Assembly (NCBI GenBank): GCA_016782225.1
Contig: JADDOW010000006.1
Location: 1,213-65,212 of the forward strand
Direction of reading: 5' to 3'
DNA length: 64,000 nt
From: Nitrososphaeraceae archaeon
Lineage (GTDB): Archaea; Thermoproteota; Nitrososphaeria; Nitrososphaerales; Nitrososphaeraceae
Shown: piece after piece, positions 1 through 10,256 of the stretch
Layout: each line of letters begins with the position of its first letter
Position numbering within the stretch: the stretch's first letter is position 1
Program-made: the position numbers and the translations under genes
The notes under the pieces: model-generated
Database searches by the model: none
The model's input: only the letters and a program-made list of their open reading frames with translations
Told to the model about the DNA's origin: nothing

Positions 1-123
1 GAACTTCCAAAGGAAGCCAACACAGACACCGCAAAGTCCACATACCACAACGGAATACTTGAGATAACATTCAGCAAAAGGGAAAACGCAAAACCAAAGG
101 GAAAGGAGATAAATATAGAGTAA
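1..123 (+). CDS. Hsp20/alpha-crystallin small heat-shock protein, C-terminal fragment (truncated by window start)
   Basis: Frame 1 reads ELPKEANTDTAKSTYHNGILEITFSKRENAKPKGKEINIE*; the NGILEITF segment and Lys-rich tail are typical of the Hsp20 C-terminus. Confidence 0.75.
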   Translation, partial: ELPKEANTDTAKSTYHNGILEITFSKRENAKPKGKEINIE

Positions 124-407
124 CTGAACTAAAAAAAACAATTCTTTATTTTTTAATCCCAAGTGCATTTTTCTTGTGTAGGTTGACTTAACACATTTTT
201 GCCATCCACCTAACATATGTCTCTTCTCACGATGCCGGAAATTCAATTTCTTCACGGTTATAATCTGCTTCTGAAGTTTTATGAGTACAAATTAAAGTCA
301 TTCATCAAAAAGAAACTGCCAACCTTTTAGATAAAGAGAATCTTTTGTTATCCTATATTGTAGGGTGCTTGAAGAATGAAATAGCATTATTGATTTTATG
401 GGTTAGC

Positions 408-425
408 GGCGGCCGTATGGCCGCC
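408..425. other. GC-rich perfect hairpin GGCGGCC-GTAT-GGCCGCC in an AT-rich intergenic region
   Basis: 7-bp perfect inverted repeat with 4-nt loop read directly from the sequence. Confidence 0.6.
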
Positions 426-624
426 ATTGGGATATTGTTATGGTCCACCTATTAACTAATATCTATTGCATTGTTTGGTGGATCTGGTTTAGTCCTTGGG
501 CTTTTTTCTCCACTAAAAACAATACATACATGATATTAATTTCAAAACAATTGAACCCCTTTCCCACAAGGATTCAAATCCCTTCCCTCCCCGATTTATA
601 AACAAGTATAACAGACGAATCCGT

Positions 625-663
625 GAGTGCAGGGTATGGCTTCGAGTCCCACTCTAGGGGTCC
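625..663 (+). other. tRNA-3'-end-like fragment (possible tRNA remnant or old att site)
   Basis: gagtgcagggtatggcTTCGAGTcccactctaggggtcc has a T-loop-like TTCGAGT followed by CCCAC, but no intact D-arm/anticodon arm was found upstream. Confidence 0.25.
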
Positions 664-1357
664 TGCTTGTCGCTTAAAATAGTAAAAAACTGCTTTTTAA
701 ATAGTATTTTTTGCAGACAATAACACGTGTATTGGTTTTTTGCCTCCACACATGCTGTGATAATAATGCTTTTCAGATACAGAAGTAGTTTTTCATGTGT
801 ACTACTGCTACAACTTAAGGCTATTACCAAAAATCTAAGCTATAAGCGTTTGGTAAAAATGCTATATGTCATTTGTCATATCGTGTTATAGTCTGCTTCA
901 AGGGTGTGCTTATGAAAAGTCAACGCATATTGTAGTCTCAGGAAACAAAAATTAAAGAGACATTTCTAGCCGTCATTGGGCAACCATTGTAAGAACCGAT
1001 ATCAATATTAATACCACCCGGTCCACACTTGTAAGGATACTATTATGGTGGCCCCAACAATAAGAAATATTCAACAGCTACCATAGATAATGGTTTTTAT
1101 GAAAATAAACATTTTGAATTATTCATCATTGCCAAAGTACCATTCATATAAAGCCAACTCAAAGCCGTTTACGAATATTTTTTGGATCCATATCTTTGCC
1201 AAATGCAATTCCAAAAAAGAATCTCATGTCAAATGAGTAAAATTAGTTTGACACCATTTATGACGATATGACGTCATGATAAAAATTAAAATTCAAATGA
1301 TTGTTGTTGGATAGAATTTACGCTTCACAAAACAGTATTGCGTTGCTTTAAATAGGC

Positions 1358-2575
1358 TCAGTCGGTATTGGTTCCCTTTGTGTGTTTTGATGTGTTATCT
1401 TTGGATCTTTCTGCCAGTTTCCAACCCAATTTGATCAAATACGGAGAGAGAAATGTAGATATTATTGTTATTGTGCCTATTATAGGTAAAATAAAAGGAC
1501 TTACAACCCCGATATCTATCCCCCCCTTTGCCACAATTAAAGACATTTCTCCACCTCGAGAGGACGAAAGAACGACACCTGTTTCAAACGAGGTATTTTT
1601 GCTAAAGCCTTGATATCTGGAGGAGAGATACACGATGATAAATTTTGCCGCTGATGTAACACCAACTAACACCAATGATGGAATAATAAATACAGGTATC
1701 AAATTTACATCCATCAACGCACCAACTGATACGAAAAACAATGCAACAAACATGTCTCTTATTGGTGTTGTCAATATACTTGTAACGGCATGAGACTTTG
1801 ATTCAGCAATTAACACACCCGCAAAAAAGGCTCCAATAGCAACAGATATCCCTAACAGATTTGAAATGTATGAAAACCCAAAAGCAAGACCTAAAACAGC
1901 GACAACTAAAACATCGCTTTGATTGGTCCTTGCTACAAAATCTACTAATCGAGGTATGACTCTAGATCCAATTATTAAAACTCCTGCAATAAAGGCTACT
2001 GTCAAACCTAGTGGCATTACAATTTCAGTGAAAGAAATCACACCAGTAACACTCACTGATTGAAGAAGGGCAAATATGGATAATATAACAATATCCTCTA
2101 TTATCAAAATACCTAATGTAAGATAGGAAGACTCTTCCCTCAGAACCTTCAATTCTTCCAATATTTTCATTATAATTACAGTGCTGGATACCGATAATGC
2201 TACAGCCATAAATATACTATCATAAAAAGAAAATCCCAAAGCCTGTCCTACAAAATAACCCGCAATTAACGTCCCTATCTGTTCAACTACTGTAATTATA
2301 GTTGCTTTCTTGCCAATACTTTTTAGCTTTTGTATTGGAAATTCCATTCCAACAGTAAATAACAATAAGATTATTCCCATTTCTGCAAAGAGACTTAAAA
2401 CATCAGTATTACTTATGAGGCTGAATGGAGGAGTGTTAGGACCAATTATTATGCCTGCGCCTATATATCCAAGAATTAATGGCTGTTTGAGTTTATAAGA
2501 AATTATTGTCATGACTGATGCGATTACCATTATTATCGCAAAGTCTTGCAAAATTTGACCAATTTCTATAGCCAC
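1358..2575 (-). CDS. Cation:proton antiporter, CPA2/KefB-like (Na+/H+ exchanger family)
   Basis: 405 aa, multi-TM; LILGYIGAGIIIGP, SVSSTVIIMKIL and AIGAFFAGVLIAES motifs typical of monovalent cation:proton antiporter-2. Confidence 0.9.
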   Translation of the reverse strand: MAIEIGQILQDFAIIMVIASVMTIISYKLKQPLILGYIGAGIIIGPNTPPFSLISNTDVLSLFAEMGIILLLFTVGMEFPIQKLKSIGKKATIITVVEQIGTLIAGYFVGQALGFSFYDSIFMAVALSVSSTVIIMKILEELKVLREESSYLTLGILIIEDIVILSIFALLQSVSVTGVISFTEIVMPLGLTVAFIAGVLIIGSRVIPRLVDFVARTNQSDVLVVAVLGLAFGFSYISNLLGISVAIGAFFAGVLIAESKSHAVTSILTTPIRDMFVALFFVSVGALMDVNLIPVFIIPSLVLVGVTSAAKFIIVYLSSRYQGFSKNTSFETGVVLSSSRGGEMSLIVAKGGIDIGVVSPFILPIIGTITIISTFLSPYLIKLGWKLAERSKDNTSKHTKGTNTD

Positions 2576-2690
2576 AATTAAAATTCATGTTAATATAATA
2601 TAAATAATTATAATTGTGTTAAATTATATTTGAAATATTCAAAGGTTTTCTACAACATATTAATGCTGGATAGTTTGAAAGAGGTTTAGA

Positions 2691-2831
2691 ATGCCAGAGG
2701 ACAAATTAGCCAAGGCATTAAAATCAAGGAAAACAGATCATATACCAATTTGGCGGGTTGGAGCATTGATGAATGGTCTTGGATTATTGACAGCATATGA
2801 TTCAAAAGAGAATAGTGTTCCTTTTGTTTAG
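2691..2831 (+). CDS. Small hypothetical protein (46 aa)
   Basis: ATG...TAG ORF reading MPEDKLAKALKSRKTDHIPIWRVGALMNGLGLLTAYDSKENSVPFV; not in supplied ORF track because of size. Confidence 0.25.
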   Translation: MPEDKLAKALKSRKTDHIPIWRVGALMNGLGLLTAYDSKENSVPFV

Positions 2832-2927
2832 ATTGTGTTGCAACATCATAAACCAGCACAATGTTGTTAGTAAAGTCTAAACGTTCAAGAAATCCTTTAA
2901 TGCAGAATTTTAAAAATGGAAAAACAA

Positions 2928-3935
2928 TTATTCAGAATCTCTATCCTGTAACTCTTGTTGCATTAATGTAGCCAAGGACCCTATACGTTCTGAGAAAGGA
3001 TGAAGAATTTGCACTGCCGTCAGAAATTCTTTTTTACTAAATTGGATATCACAATAGCACGGTATTGTGGAAATGACTTTCATTCCAACTTCCTTAGATA
3101 GTTTATCTTCTGTGTCTATTTGTTCTCTTTCCTGATCCTCGGCTTGTAATTCTTGTTGTTGTTGTTGTTGTTGTTGTTTTTTATTTTCTTCAGATAACAG
3201 AGACAAAGGACCGTCTTTTTTGTTGGTTCTGCTAATGATGTTTACGTTATTTAGTTTTAAAAGATTATTACCAACATTTTCCCTTTTGTTTATATTTGGC
3301 ATGCAATAACCCGCCACTTTATTCCAAATGAGAAAGGATTTGGAACCGTAGGTGGTGAAAGAATGGTAAATTTCATTAACCATCTTTTTGGTGCCTTCTA
3401 TATCTATATCACCCATCTTCAATGTAAGGAAAAACACATCAGCAAGAGCTAATGCATTCAAAGACCAGTATCTCACACCAGGACTCGTATCAATTATTAT
3501 ATAGTCGGGATCATAAGTTTCGATTAATTTTTCCCTAAACATTATTAACTTGTGAAATAATTGTTTTCTAAATTCACTGTTACCACCTTCAAGTTTGATA
3601 AAATCCTCTTTCCTAGATGCACAAAGACCTACAAATAATTTTCCATTTGATAATGACTTATCACCATCCTCCTTTTTGAATATTAGAGAAGAAATATCTG
3701 TGATTACATCATCGAATTTTGCGTCACCATATAAATAATCATTTATCCATTTTTTTGGAGTTATTTCAAAATAGGTTTGTAAACTAGGGGCATAAATATC
3801 CAAATCTAAAAGACATACGCTATAGCCTTCTTTTGCCAAAAAGGCAGACAGGTTTGAAGCTATAGTTGTCTTCCCAGTTCCCCCTTTATAGGAATGAAAA
3901 GCAATACTATATGTCATCTTTTGCAAGATACACAT
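2928..3935 (-). CDS. ParA/MinD-family P-loop ATPase with poly-Q insertion
   Basis: Deviant Walker A HSYKGGTGKTTIASNLSAFLAKEG, CLLDLDIYAPS, YIIIDTSPGVRYWSLNAL; KKQQQQQQQQELQ linker. Confidence 0.85.
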   Translation of the reverse strand: MCILQKMTYSIAFHSYKGGTGKTTIASNLSAFLAKEGYSVCLLDLDIYAPSLQTYFEITPKKWINDYLYGDAKFDDVITDISSLIFKKEDGDKSLSNGKLFVGLCASRKEDFIKLEGGNSEFRKQLFHKLIMFREKLIETYDPDYIIIDTSPGVRYWSLNALALADVFFLTLKMGDIDIEGTKKMVNEIYHSFTTYGSKSFLIWNKVAGYCMPNINKRENVGNNLLKLNNVNIISRTNKKDGPLSLLSEENKKQQQQQQQQELQAEDQEREQIDTEDKLSKEVGMKVISTIPCYCDIQFSKKEFLTAVQILHPFSERIGSLATLMQQELQDRDSE

Positions 3936-3976
3936 TTAATATGGCAGTGTGTAATATAAAATAACATCTCTAACTT

Positions 3977-5632
3977 TTAAATTTGATTTACCTTTTGTTT
4001 TTCCCCAACTAAAGCATTTAATTGTTTTAAAATCTTTTCAGCACCTAAAGTCTTTTTAATGAAATGAGTTTTTTCGGATATGCCATACAATTCCCTAAGA
4101 GGCTCATAATTTGTTCCTCCGGATGTCATAAAAATAACTTGCACCCGATCATCTTTTTTTCTTAATTGTTGGCTTAAGTCAAATCCATTTATTTCAGACA
4201 TTTCAATATTAAGAATCACAAAATCATAGTATCCAGAAACGAATTTTTGCAACATTGTCGTAGGATTATCATGTATATCAACCGTGTATTTGTCGTTAGT
4301 CTCAAAAGTATTTTTTAATGATAATGCAAAAGTCGGAGTATCATCCACTACAAGAATTTTTCTCATGTTATTATTCCTTTGAGATTGCGTTAAAACTGGC
4401 AACGTAAAATAAAATGTTGCTCCTTTTTCTTCCTTATTATTTTCAGCCCAAATCCTACCACCATGTGATTCAATGATGCTTTTAGCTATGAATAATCCCA
4501 GTCCAATGCCTTTACCAGATTTTGTTATGAATTTAGTAAATAATTTTGATAATATTTGTGCGTCTATACCTGGTCCCATATCTTTAACACTAATTTGGAT
4601 TTCTTTTGTCGCAGTTTGGGTCAAGGAAAATTGTATAGTCACATTCTCAAGATTTCCATCATGAATGGCGTCCCCACTTGCTCTTACCGCATTATTTAAA
4701 ATATTAAAGATAACTTGAGTTAACCTATCCTTATCGACATTTACAAAAAATACAGTATCGCTAGGAATAGATTTAATTATACTCAAGGTATAGTTATTAT
4801 TGGTATCTTCATTTAAAATTTTATCTGAATAATCAATTAGTACATCATTTACAAAATCATTTAAATTAAATTTTTCCTTATCTAATTTTATCGAATTGCT
4901 TTCAATTTTTGTTACTTCAAGCAAATCATCAGCTAATCTCTTAAGTCTTTTTGCATTTCTGATAATAACATCAAGCATTTCACGTTGATTGGCGTCAGAT
5001 ATTTTATTTTTGACAAGTGTCGATAATCCGAGTATCGGTTGTATTGGACTCCTCAATTCATGGGCACAAATATTTATAAAGTCTTCTTTTGCCTTATCGG
5101 CATTTTCAATCATTTTTTTAGTTTCTGCTTGATTCCAAATGATTTCAAACGCAGTTATATGAGAAAAGACAGCCGATTTACTCGCATCATTGTCGTCCTT
5201 ATTGTACAAGAAAATAGATTTAGACTTTAAAAGATTATTATTTTTATTTTCATCTTTGTTATTGTTGATATCATCTTGTTCATTTATTCCAATTATTATA
5301 GAGACTTTTTTATCTATTATTAATAATACAGATCTATCAATAGAATATTCTTTTATTTCATCGACATAATTTACTAAGATACATTTATATTGTCTAAATT
5401 TTTGTGTAATTTCATCTATTGCCTTATCAAATGGAATTATTAACCTAATCTTTAAACCCCTATCAATGTCGTCGTCGTCATCTACATTGCTTTTAATGTT
5501 GTTTTCTATTGCAGCCATCAACTGCGACAGTAAAGATAACCTGTAAAAAGATTGTACAGAACTAACAGTAGGAAACAGTGCCATTATTTCTTTAGCATCA
5601 GAAATTATACCAATATCTTTTAACTCTAACAA
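3977..5632 (-). CDS. Hybrid sensor histidine kinase (HisKA-HATPase) with C-terminal REC domain
   Basis: H-box FINICAHELRSPIQPILGLS; HATPase motifs NAVRAS, DMGPGID, GIGLGLFIAKSI; REC KILVVDDTPTF. Confidence 0.9.
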   Translation of the reverse strand: MLELKDIGIISDAKEIMALFPTVSSVQSFYRLSLLSQLMAAIENNIKSNVDDDDDIDRGLKIRLIIPFDKAIDEITQKFRQYKCILVNYVDEIKEYSIDRSVLLIIDKKVSIIIGINEQDDINNNKDENKNNNLLKSKSIFLYNKDDNDASKSAVFSHITAFEIIWNQAETKKMIENADKAKEDFINICAHELRSPIQPILGLSTLVKNKISDANQREMLDVIIRNAKRLKRLADDLLEVTKIESNSIKLDKEKFNLNDFVNDVLIDYSDKILNEDTNNNYTLSIIKSIPSDTVFFVNVDKDRLTQVIFNILNNAVRASGDAIHDGNLENVTIQFSLTQTATKEIQISVKDMGPGIDAQILSKLFTKFITKSGKGIGLGLFIAKSIIESHGGRIWAENNKEEKGATFYFTLPVLTQSQRNNNMRKILVVDDTPTFALSLKNTFETNDKYTVDIHDNPTTMLQKFVSGYYDFVILNIEMSEINGFDLSQQLRKKDDRVQVIFMTSGGTNYEPLRELYGISEKTHFIKKTLGAEKILKQLNALVGEKQKVNQI

Positions 5633-5907
5633 TTTTCTTTGACTTTATATCATTACAAATAAGGAATACATAGCATATATTTTTTTATTTAATAGATCAT
5701 TAAAATACATTAAACCTTTATGCGCATAAGACAAAATTATGTTTCTTTATGTACTAACATTTCTTTGTAAAATAAATTGATTATCTAAATTTTATTTTAA
5801 TATAACGAAAGTGTGTCAACTACATTTATTCAAACCTAAGGATATCTAAAACATATGAAATAAAGAAACTATTAATTATACATAATATCCATTTAATTCG
5901 TATATTC

Positions 5908-6711
5908 ATGACGGATTGGGACTTGCTCTTACCTGGAGCTGGCTTGACATCTGTGGGTGCTATTGGAGTGACAATTTCTTTATCTGGCTTAGCTAAAACA
6001 TTTATGGATGGAATGCATGCTGTCTCACTTTTGTGTATGTTTTTTGGATTAATCATGTTAAGTGGAGGGCTGTTTAAGGACGGGTTTCCCCGATCAAAAA
6101 AAGCAAAGACATCCGCCGCGGTTATTTTGACCCTATTGATTAGTGCCGGGCTAATTGGGGCAATTCAAATTAGCACAAGAGTTCCATCCATACTCGCATA
6201 TATTGCCATTATAAGCACCATAAGCATTCCATCCTTGATAATTATTATTGCATCGTTCAAAAAACATCAATCTTTGAATAAGATTGCAATTGCTTGTGTA
6301 TCCTTGATGATATTAGGTTCAGTGGCCATAATCTCTACGTCATGGATAGGAATCAGCGCAATCGCCGGTCCCGAACAAGAAGCAAAAGAACCCACAGATA
6401 ATTCCATTCCAAAAGTTGTTAACGCCACAGTTTTTCCGGCCTCAATACCTGCAGGTGCCTCTGGACCAGGAAACCCACCATATGATCCTGTACCTATTAC
6501 TGTGAAAAAAGGTGATGCAATAGAATGGACAAACCTTGATAACGCTCCTCATACGGTTACAAGTTCCAAAGATGATGGTAAATCTTTTGACTCATCTATA
6601 ATACTATACAACCAAAAATACGTTTTAGATACGTCTACATTAACAGACTCTGAGTACGAATACTTTTGTACCTTACACCCGTTCATGGTAGGAAAGATTG
6701 TATTGCAATAA
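5908..6711 (+). CDS. Membrane-anchored plastocyanin/halocyanin-like blue copper protein
   Basis: Four or more N-terminal TM segments followed by cupredoxin signature NAPHTV...EYFCTLHPFMVGKIVL. Confidence 0.85.
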   Translation: MTDWDLLLPGAGLTSVGAIGVTISLSGLAKTFMDGMHAVSLLCMFFGLIMLSGGLFKDGFPRSKKAKTSAAVILTLLISAGLIGAIQISTRVPSILAYIAIISTISIPSLIIIIASFKKHQSLNKIAIACVSLMILGSVAIISTSWIGISAIAGPEQEAKEPTDNSIPKVVNATVFPASIPAGASGPGNPPYDPVPITVKKGDAIEWTNLDNAPHTVTSSKDDGKSFDSSIILYNQKYVLDTSTLTDSEYEYFCTLHPFMVGKIVLQ

Positions 6712-6758
6712 TAAATTATTTAATTAAGAAAAATTAGATTTAAAAGTCAATTGTTTCC

Positions 6759-7067
6759 TTATTTTTTTGAAAGCATTTTTTTAATTGATGAGAACATATT
6801 GCTATTTTTCTTTGGTGATCGATCATCATAACATTCTGAACAAAGAGCACGTAAGTTTTCTGGCCGGTTATCTTTTTTTGATCCGTTTATATGGTAAAAT
6901 TGAGGTGGGGTTGACCCGGATAATTTTTTTGAACAGTTTTGACACCTGCTTTTTGATCTTTCTAATACTATTTGTTTGATTGCGAGTGTAAGTTCTTTAT
7001 ACTTGTCTCGATTTTTACTTTTGTTATTGTTTCCCGAGGCATTACCAAAAAAAGACAATATTTTCAT
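6759..7067 (-). CDS. HNH-like small nuclease/zinc-binding protein
   Basis: CQNCSKKL...YHINGSKKDNRPENLRALCSECYDDRS: CxxC / HxxG / N / CxxC arrangement of HNH family. Confidence 0.6.
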   Translation of the reverse strand: MKILSFFGNASGNNNKSKNRDKYKELTLAIKQIVLERSKSRCQNCSKKLSGSTPPQFYHINGSKKDNRPENLRALCSECYDDRSPKKNSNMFSSIKKMLSKK

Positions 7068-7146
7068 TTTATTTGCCTCACATAAATTCTTTTTTTACGG
7101 ATTCTTTAAGTAAAAAGTTAATTATTTTATTATTCAGCATTATTTC

Positions 7147-7299
7147 ATGAGTGAAGAAAAAATAACATGTGCGTACTGCGGAAATGAAATAACGGGCAAT
7201 GATTCTTGGCCTCATGTTGACGGTGGCCCTAATATGGGCGTGACAAAAATTGATTATTTTTGTTCAGAAAGCCACAAAATTACTTTCCTATCATCATAG
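7147..7299 (+). CDS. Small zinc-ribbon-like protein (50 aa)
   Basis: MSEEKITCAYCGNEITGNDSWPHVDGGPNMGVTKIDYFCSESHKITFLSS*; CAYC and C/H residues. Confidence 0.4.
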   Translation: MSEEKITCAYCGNEITGNDSWPHVDGGPNMGVTKIDYFCSESHKITFLSS

Positions 7300-7652
7300 A
7301 CCCGAATAATTCCAAAAAATCGGTAAAAAATGCTCAATCCCTCAACCTCTTTTTCGTTAATCTTTTTCAAAAATTTCTTTTGTCTATAGAGAGAATTCTT
7401 TTGATAAATGTCTTGTATGCAATTTTTATACATATTCGACATATGAATGTTCTCAATTATAGTATATCATAGGGTATTGTTTTTTTTTATATACAAATAT
7501 AAATATAAATAAATAACAATAAACTAAATTTCCATTTACCATCTTTTCAATACCCATGCTTTGTTTTATGCCTGTCTTGACGCGAAAATTGATGTATCAG
7601 TTTGCTTGATAAGCATAATACATCGTTGTCATTTAATTTTAAACTTAATTCA

Positions 7653-7820
7653 TTATAGCTTTTCAACTACCTCTATATGGCATTGGTGACCTCTATGATC
7701 CTTACCAATCATTTTTGCTTCTTCTTCTGTTATTGGAAACTTTTCATCATTTAAATATTTAGTATCTTTTTCTAACAATACGGTTTTACATTCATCACAT
7801 ATTAATTGCTGTACAATCAT
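7653..7820 (-). CDS. Small conserved-looking hypothetical protein (55 aa)
   Basis: Reverse-strand ORF MIVQQLICDECKTVLLEKDTKYLNDEKFPITEEEAKMIGKDHRGHQCHIEVVEKL*. Confidence 0.45.
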   Translation of the reverse strand: MIVQQLICDECKTVLLEKDTKYLNDEKFPITEEEAKMIGKDHRGHQCHIEVVEKL

Positions 7821-8320
7821 ACATATGTAAAATAAAGTAAATTTTTTAAACTTTTATAGTTGTTGTCTTGATTTAGAGGGTTATTTTCAGCCTTCGTAAT
7901 ATGTTACAAAATTATAAAAAATTATAGATAAAATCATGTAAACATCATTAATGCCTGGTTTAGTTGATGTGATCCCCCTCCTCGATGACTCCAGAGATAT
8001 TTCAACATCATCTACAAATATCTATAGAGACAGGATTTACATTGTACACGATATCATATTAAAATTAGTGGGACCTAACAAAAATTAATCAGACGGCATT
8101 ATTTAGTTTTTGTGATTGAATAAGGGAACAAAAAACATGTTATCGATGAATTGGAAATAAAGGCCCAATACTGAAAAAATATGTGTTGCAAATGGAAAAA
8201 GGGCAACAACGCATAAATCAACACAAGAAGGCATCAAATTCTGTAAAAGTATTTTGGAACCCCATGAAAATATGTTTCCACGAAACAAAACCCTATATAA
8301 TAATGACCCATCTTTTGAAA

Positions 8321-8656
8321 TCAGTAGGGATTCAATAGTTCAAAAGGACCTTCGTATTGAAATAAGCATAATGAGTTATCCTTACAAAGTACTATATTAG
8401 AAAAAGACTCATTTGTGCATTTGGCATTGCCTTCGCATTTATTATCCTGATTATGTAATTGTTCGAGCGATGGAGTGTTACATTCGAATTGGGTATCACA
8501 ATCATTATTTTTAACATTATAATGCTTTTCCTCTTTATTACCAATATCAGGGTCTAATTGATCATTATTAGCTGCAAAAGAATAATTAATATGAATTACC
8601 AAAATCACAGCTACCAAAGGAATAATCCAAAGTAATATCTTATTTCTCATAAACAA
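8321..8656 (-). CDS. Secreted Cys-rich hypothetical protein
   Basis: Signal-peptide-like N-terminus (KILLWIIPLVAVILVIHINYSFA) followed by Cys/Asn-rich mature region. Confidence 0.5.
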   Translation of the reverse strand: MFMRNKILLWIIPLVAVILVIHINYSFAANNDQLDPDIGNKEEKHYNVKNNDCDTQFECNTPSLEQLHNQDNKCEGNAKCTNESFSNIVLCKDNSLCLFQYEGPFELLNPY

Positions 8657-9360
8657 TCATTGTTATTATTTATCAATATATTTAAAATTCTTAAAATAAA
8701 TATATTATAAAACTCCTGATAGATATTATAATATAACATACTGTCGTATAGTATAATTTGATGCAGATAGAATAGGTTACAACTTCATTATCGATTAATT
8801 AAGATATTGTTCGGAAATTTAGGTTTTATGCTCCTTTTTTATCATTCCATCTTTACTCATCGTAAATCTGTTCCATTAAAAATCTCTGTTATTTCACCTT
8901 ATGAACTATGGATTGTCATTCCCCTTATCTCATATTTTGATAATAGATTTAAGAGGCAATTCTTTACCACCTATGATTTGTCTAGACGAATGTTTAACTA
9001 CAGATTAAATTTATAGCCAATATTTTGTATCATCAATTAACAACTAATATAAAGCAAGTTTTGTCTGTTTTATTGGACGATAACTCTGATACAGTCAATT
9101 GCTGTGATTCAACGACACAATACCAGTATCAGCACAATACCAATAAGAAACCTCATCAGTATTGTTAAAACTGCAATACGACATTAACGTTGGTATCCTT
9201 TCTCATAAAAACTATTGTTGCATTATCTGTCTTTATGCTTCTTAATTTTAACAAATACACATAGAAAATCAATTGTTAAACTATTGGAAATGTGAATTTT
9301 AAAATATTCGATAGGACCTAGGATAATTGATTGCAATATTGAATAAGAAAGAAAGGAGAA

Positions 9361-9651
9361 GTGAATATGCCATCTGCAAAAAAAATATGCATTGTATGTG
9401 AGAAAAATATAAGCAACACCAGGGGTAAGGAAATAAGAAGATGTCAACAATGCAACAATACTGTTTGTAATGAACACTTTAATGCTTGTAGAATATGCAA
9501 TCAATTAATATGTAATAATGAATTGCGAAAGTGTGATTATTGTCCATTTGATCAGTGTAAAAACTGCACAAATAAATATAGAAAAAATCACGAGCATTCT
9601 TATTCATTTTGTTGTGTGGAATGTATTAGAGGCGGTAAAAATAAGACATGA
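9361..9651 (+). CDS. Cys-rich multi-zinc-finger-like protein
   Basis: 96 aa with repeated CxxC pairs (CIVCEKN, CQQCNNTVC, CRICNQLIC, CDYCPFDQCKNC, CCVEC). Confidence 0.55.
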   Translation: MNMPSAKKICIVCEKNISNTRGKEIRRCQQCNNTVCNEHFNACRICNQLICNNELRKCDYCPFDQCKNCTNKYRKNHEHSYSFCCVECIRGGKNKT

Positions 9652-9785
9652 ATTAATCACCTATATGTGAATGTTTATGGATATGTGATATGTCTCCATA
9701 TTGTAATATCATAACAATTTATATATTTTATATAAATACGGATTTATCAGGGTTGTCTATTTTAATCTCAAATTCTTAAAACGTA

Positions 9786-10256
9786 ATGGATAGGATAATA
9801 AATAAATCAGGTTTGTGGAATAATGTGCCAGAAGGAAAAGGAGAAAACCAAATTGTAGTTATAAAGAAAACTCATTTGGCCTTTTTAATCAATCTTTCTA
9901 TTCAAACAATACCTTTAGAAACATGTGCAATTTTAATCGGTAAAAGAAACAACAATCAATATAACATTTTAGAGGTACTGCCTATGGATAATGACGATAA
10001 ATCAGAAATCAGTTTTGCAATAGATGCAGAAAAACTTTTTGCAGCATATAAAAAGACAGAATCCATCAATTTAGCGGTTGTTGGGGTATATCATACCCAT
10101 CCTTCGGTACCCATACCTTCAAAAACAGATATCAAATATATGGAAATAAATCCCATACCCTGGATGATTCATTCAACCACAATAAATAAAACAAAATGTT
10201 TCATACATGATGAAATTGAGGGAATAAAAGAAATTGAATTAATAGTTAAGGACTGA
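9786..10256 (+). CDS. JAMM/MPN (JAB1/MPN/Mov34) metalloprotease
   Basis: JAMM motif YHTHPSVPIPSKTD preceded by E in PLETCAILIG. Confidence 0.85.
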   Translation: MDRIINKSGLWNNVPEGKGENQIVVIKKTHLAFLINLSIQTIPLETCAILIGKRNNNQYNILEVLPMDNDDKSEISFAIDAEKLFAAYKKTESINLAVVGVYHTHPSVPIPSKTDIKYMEINPIPWMIHSTTINKTKCFIHDEIEGIKEIELIVKD

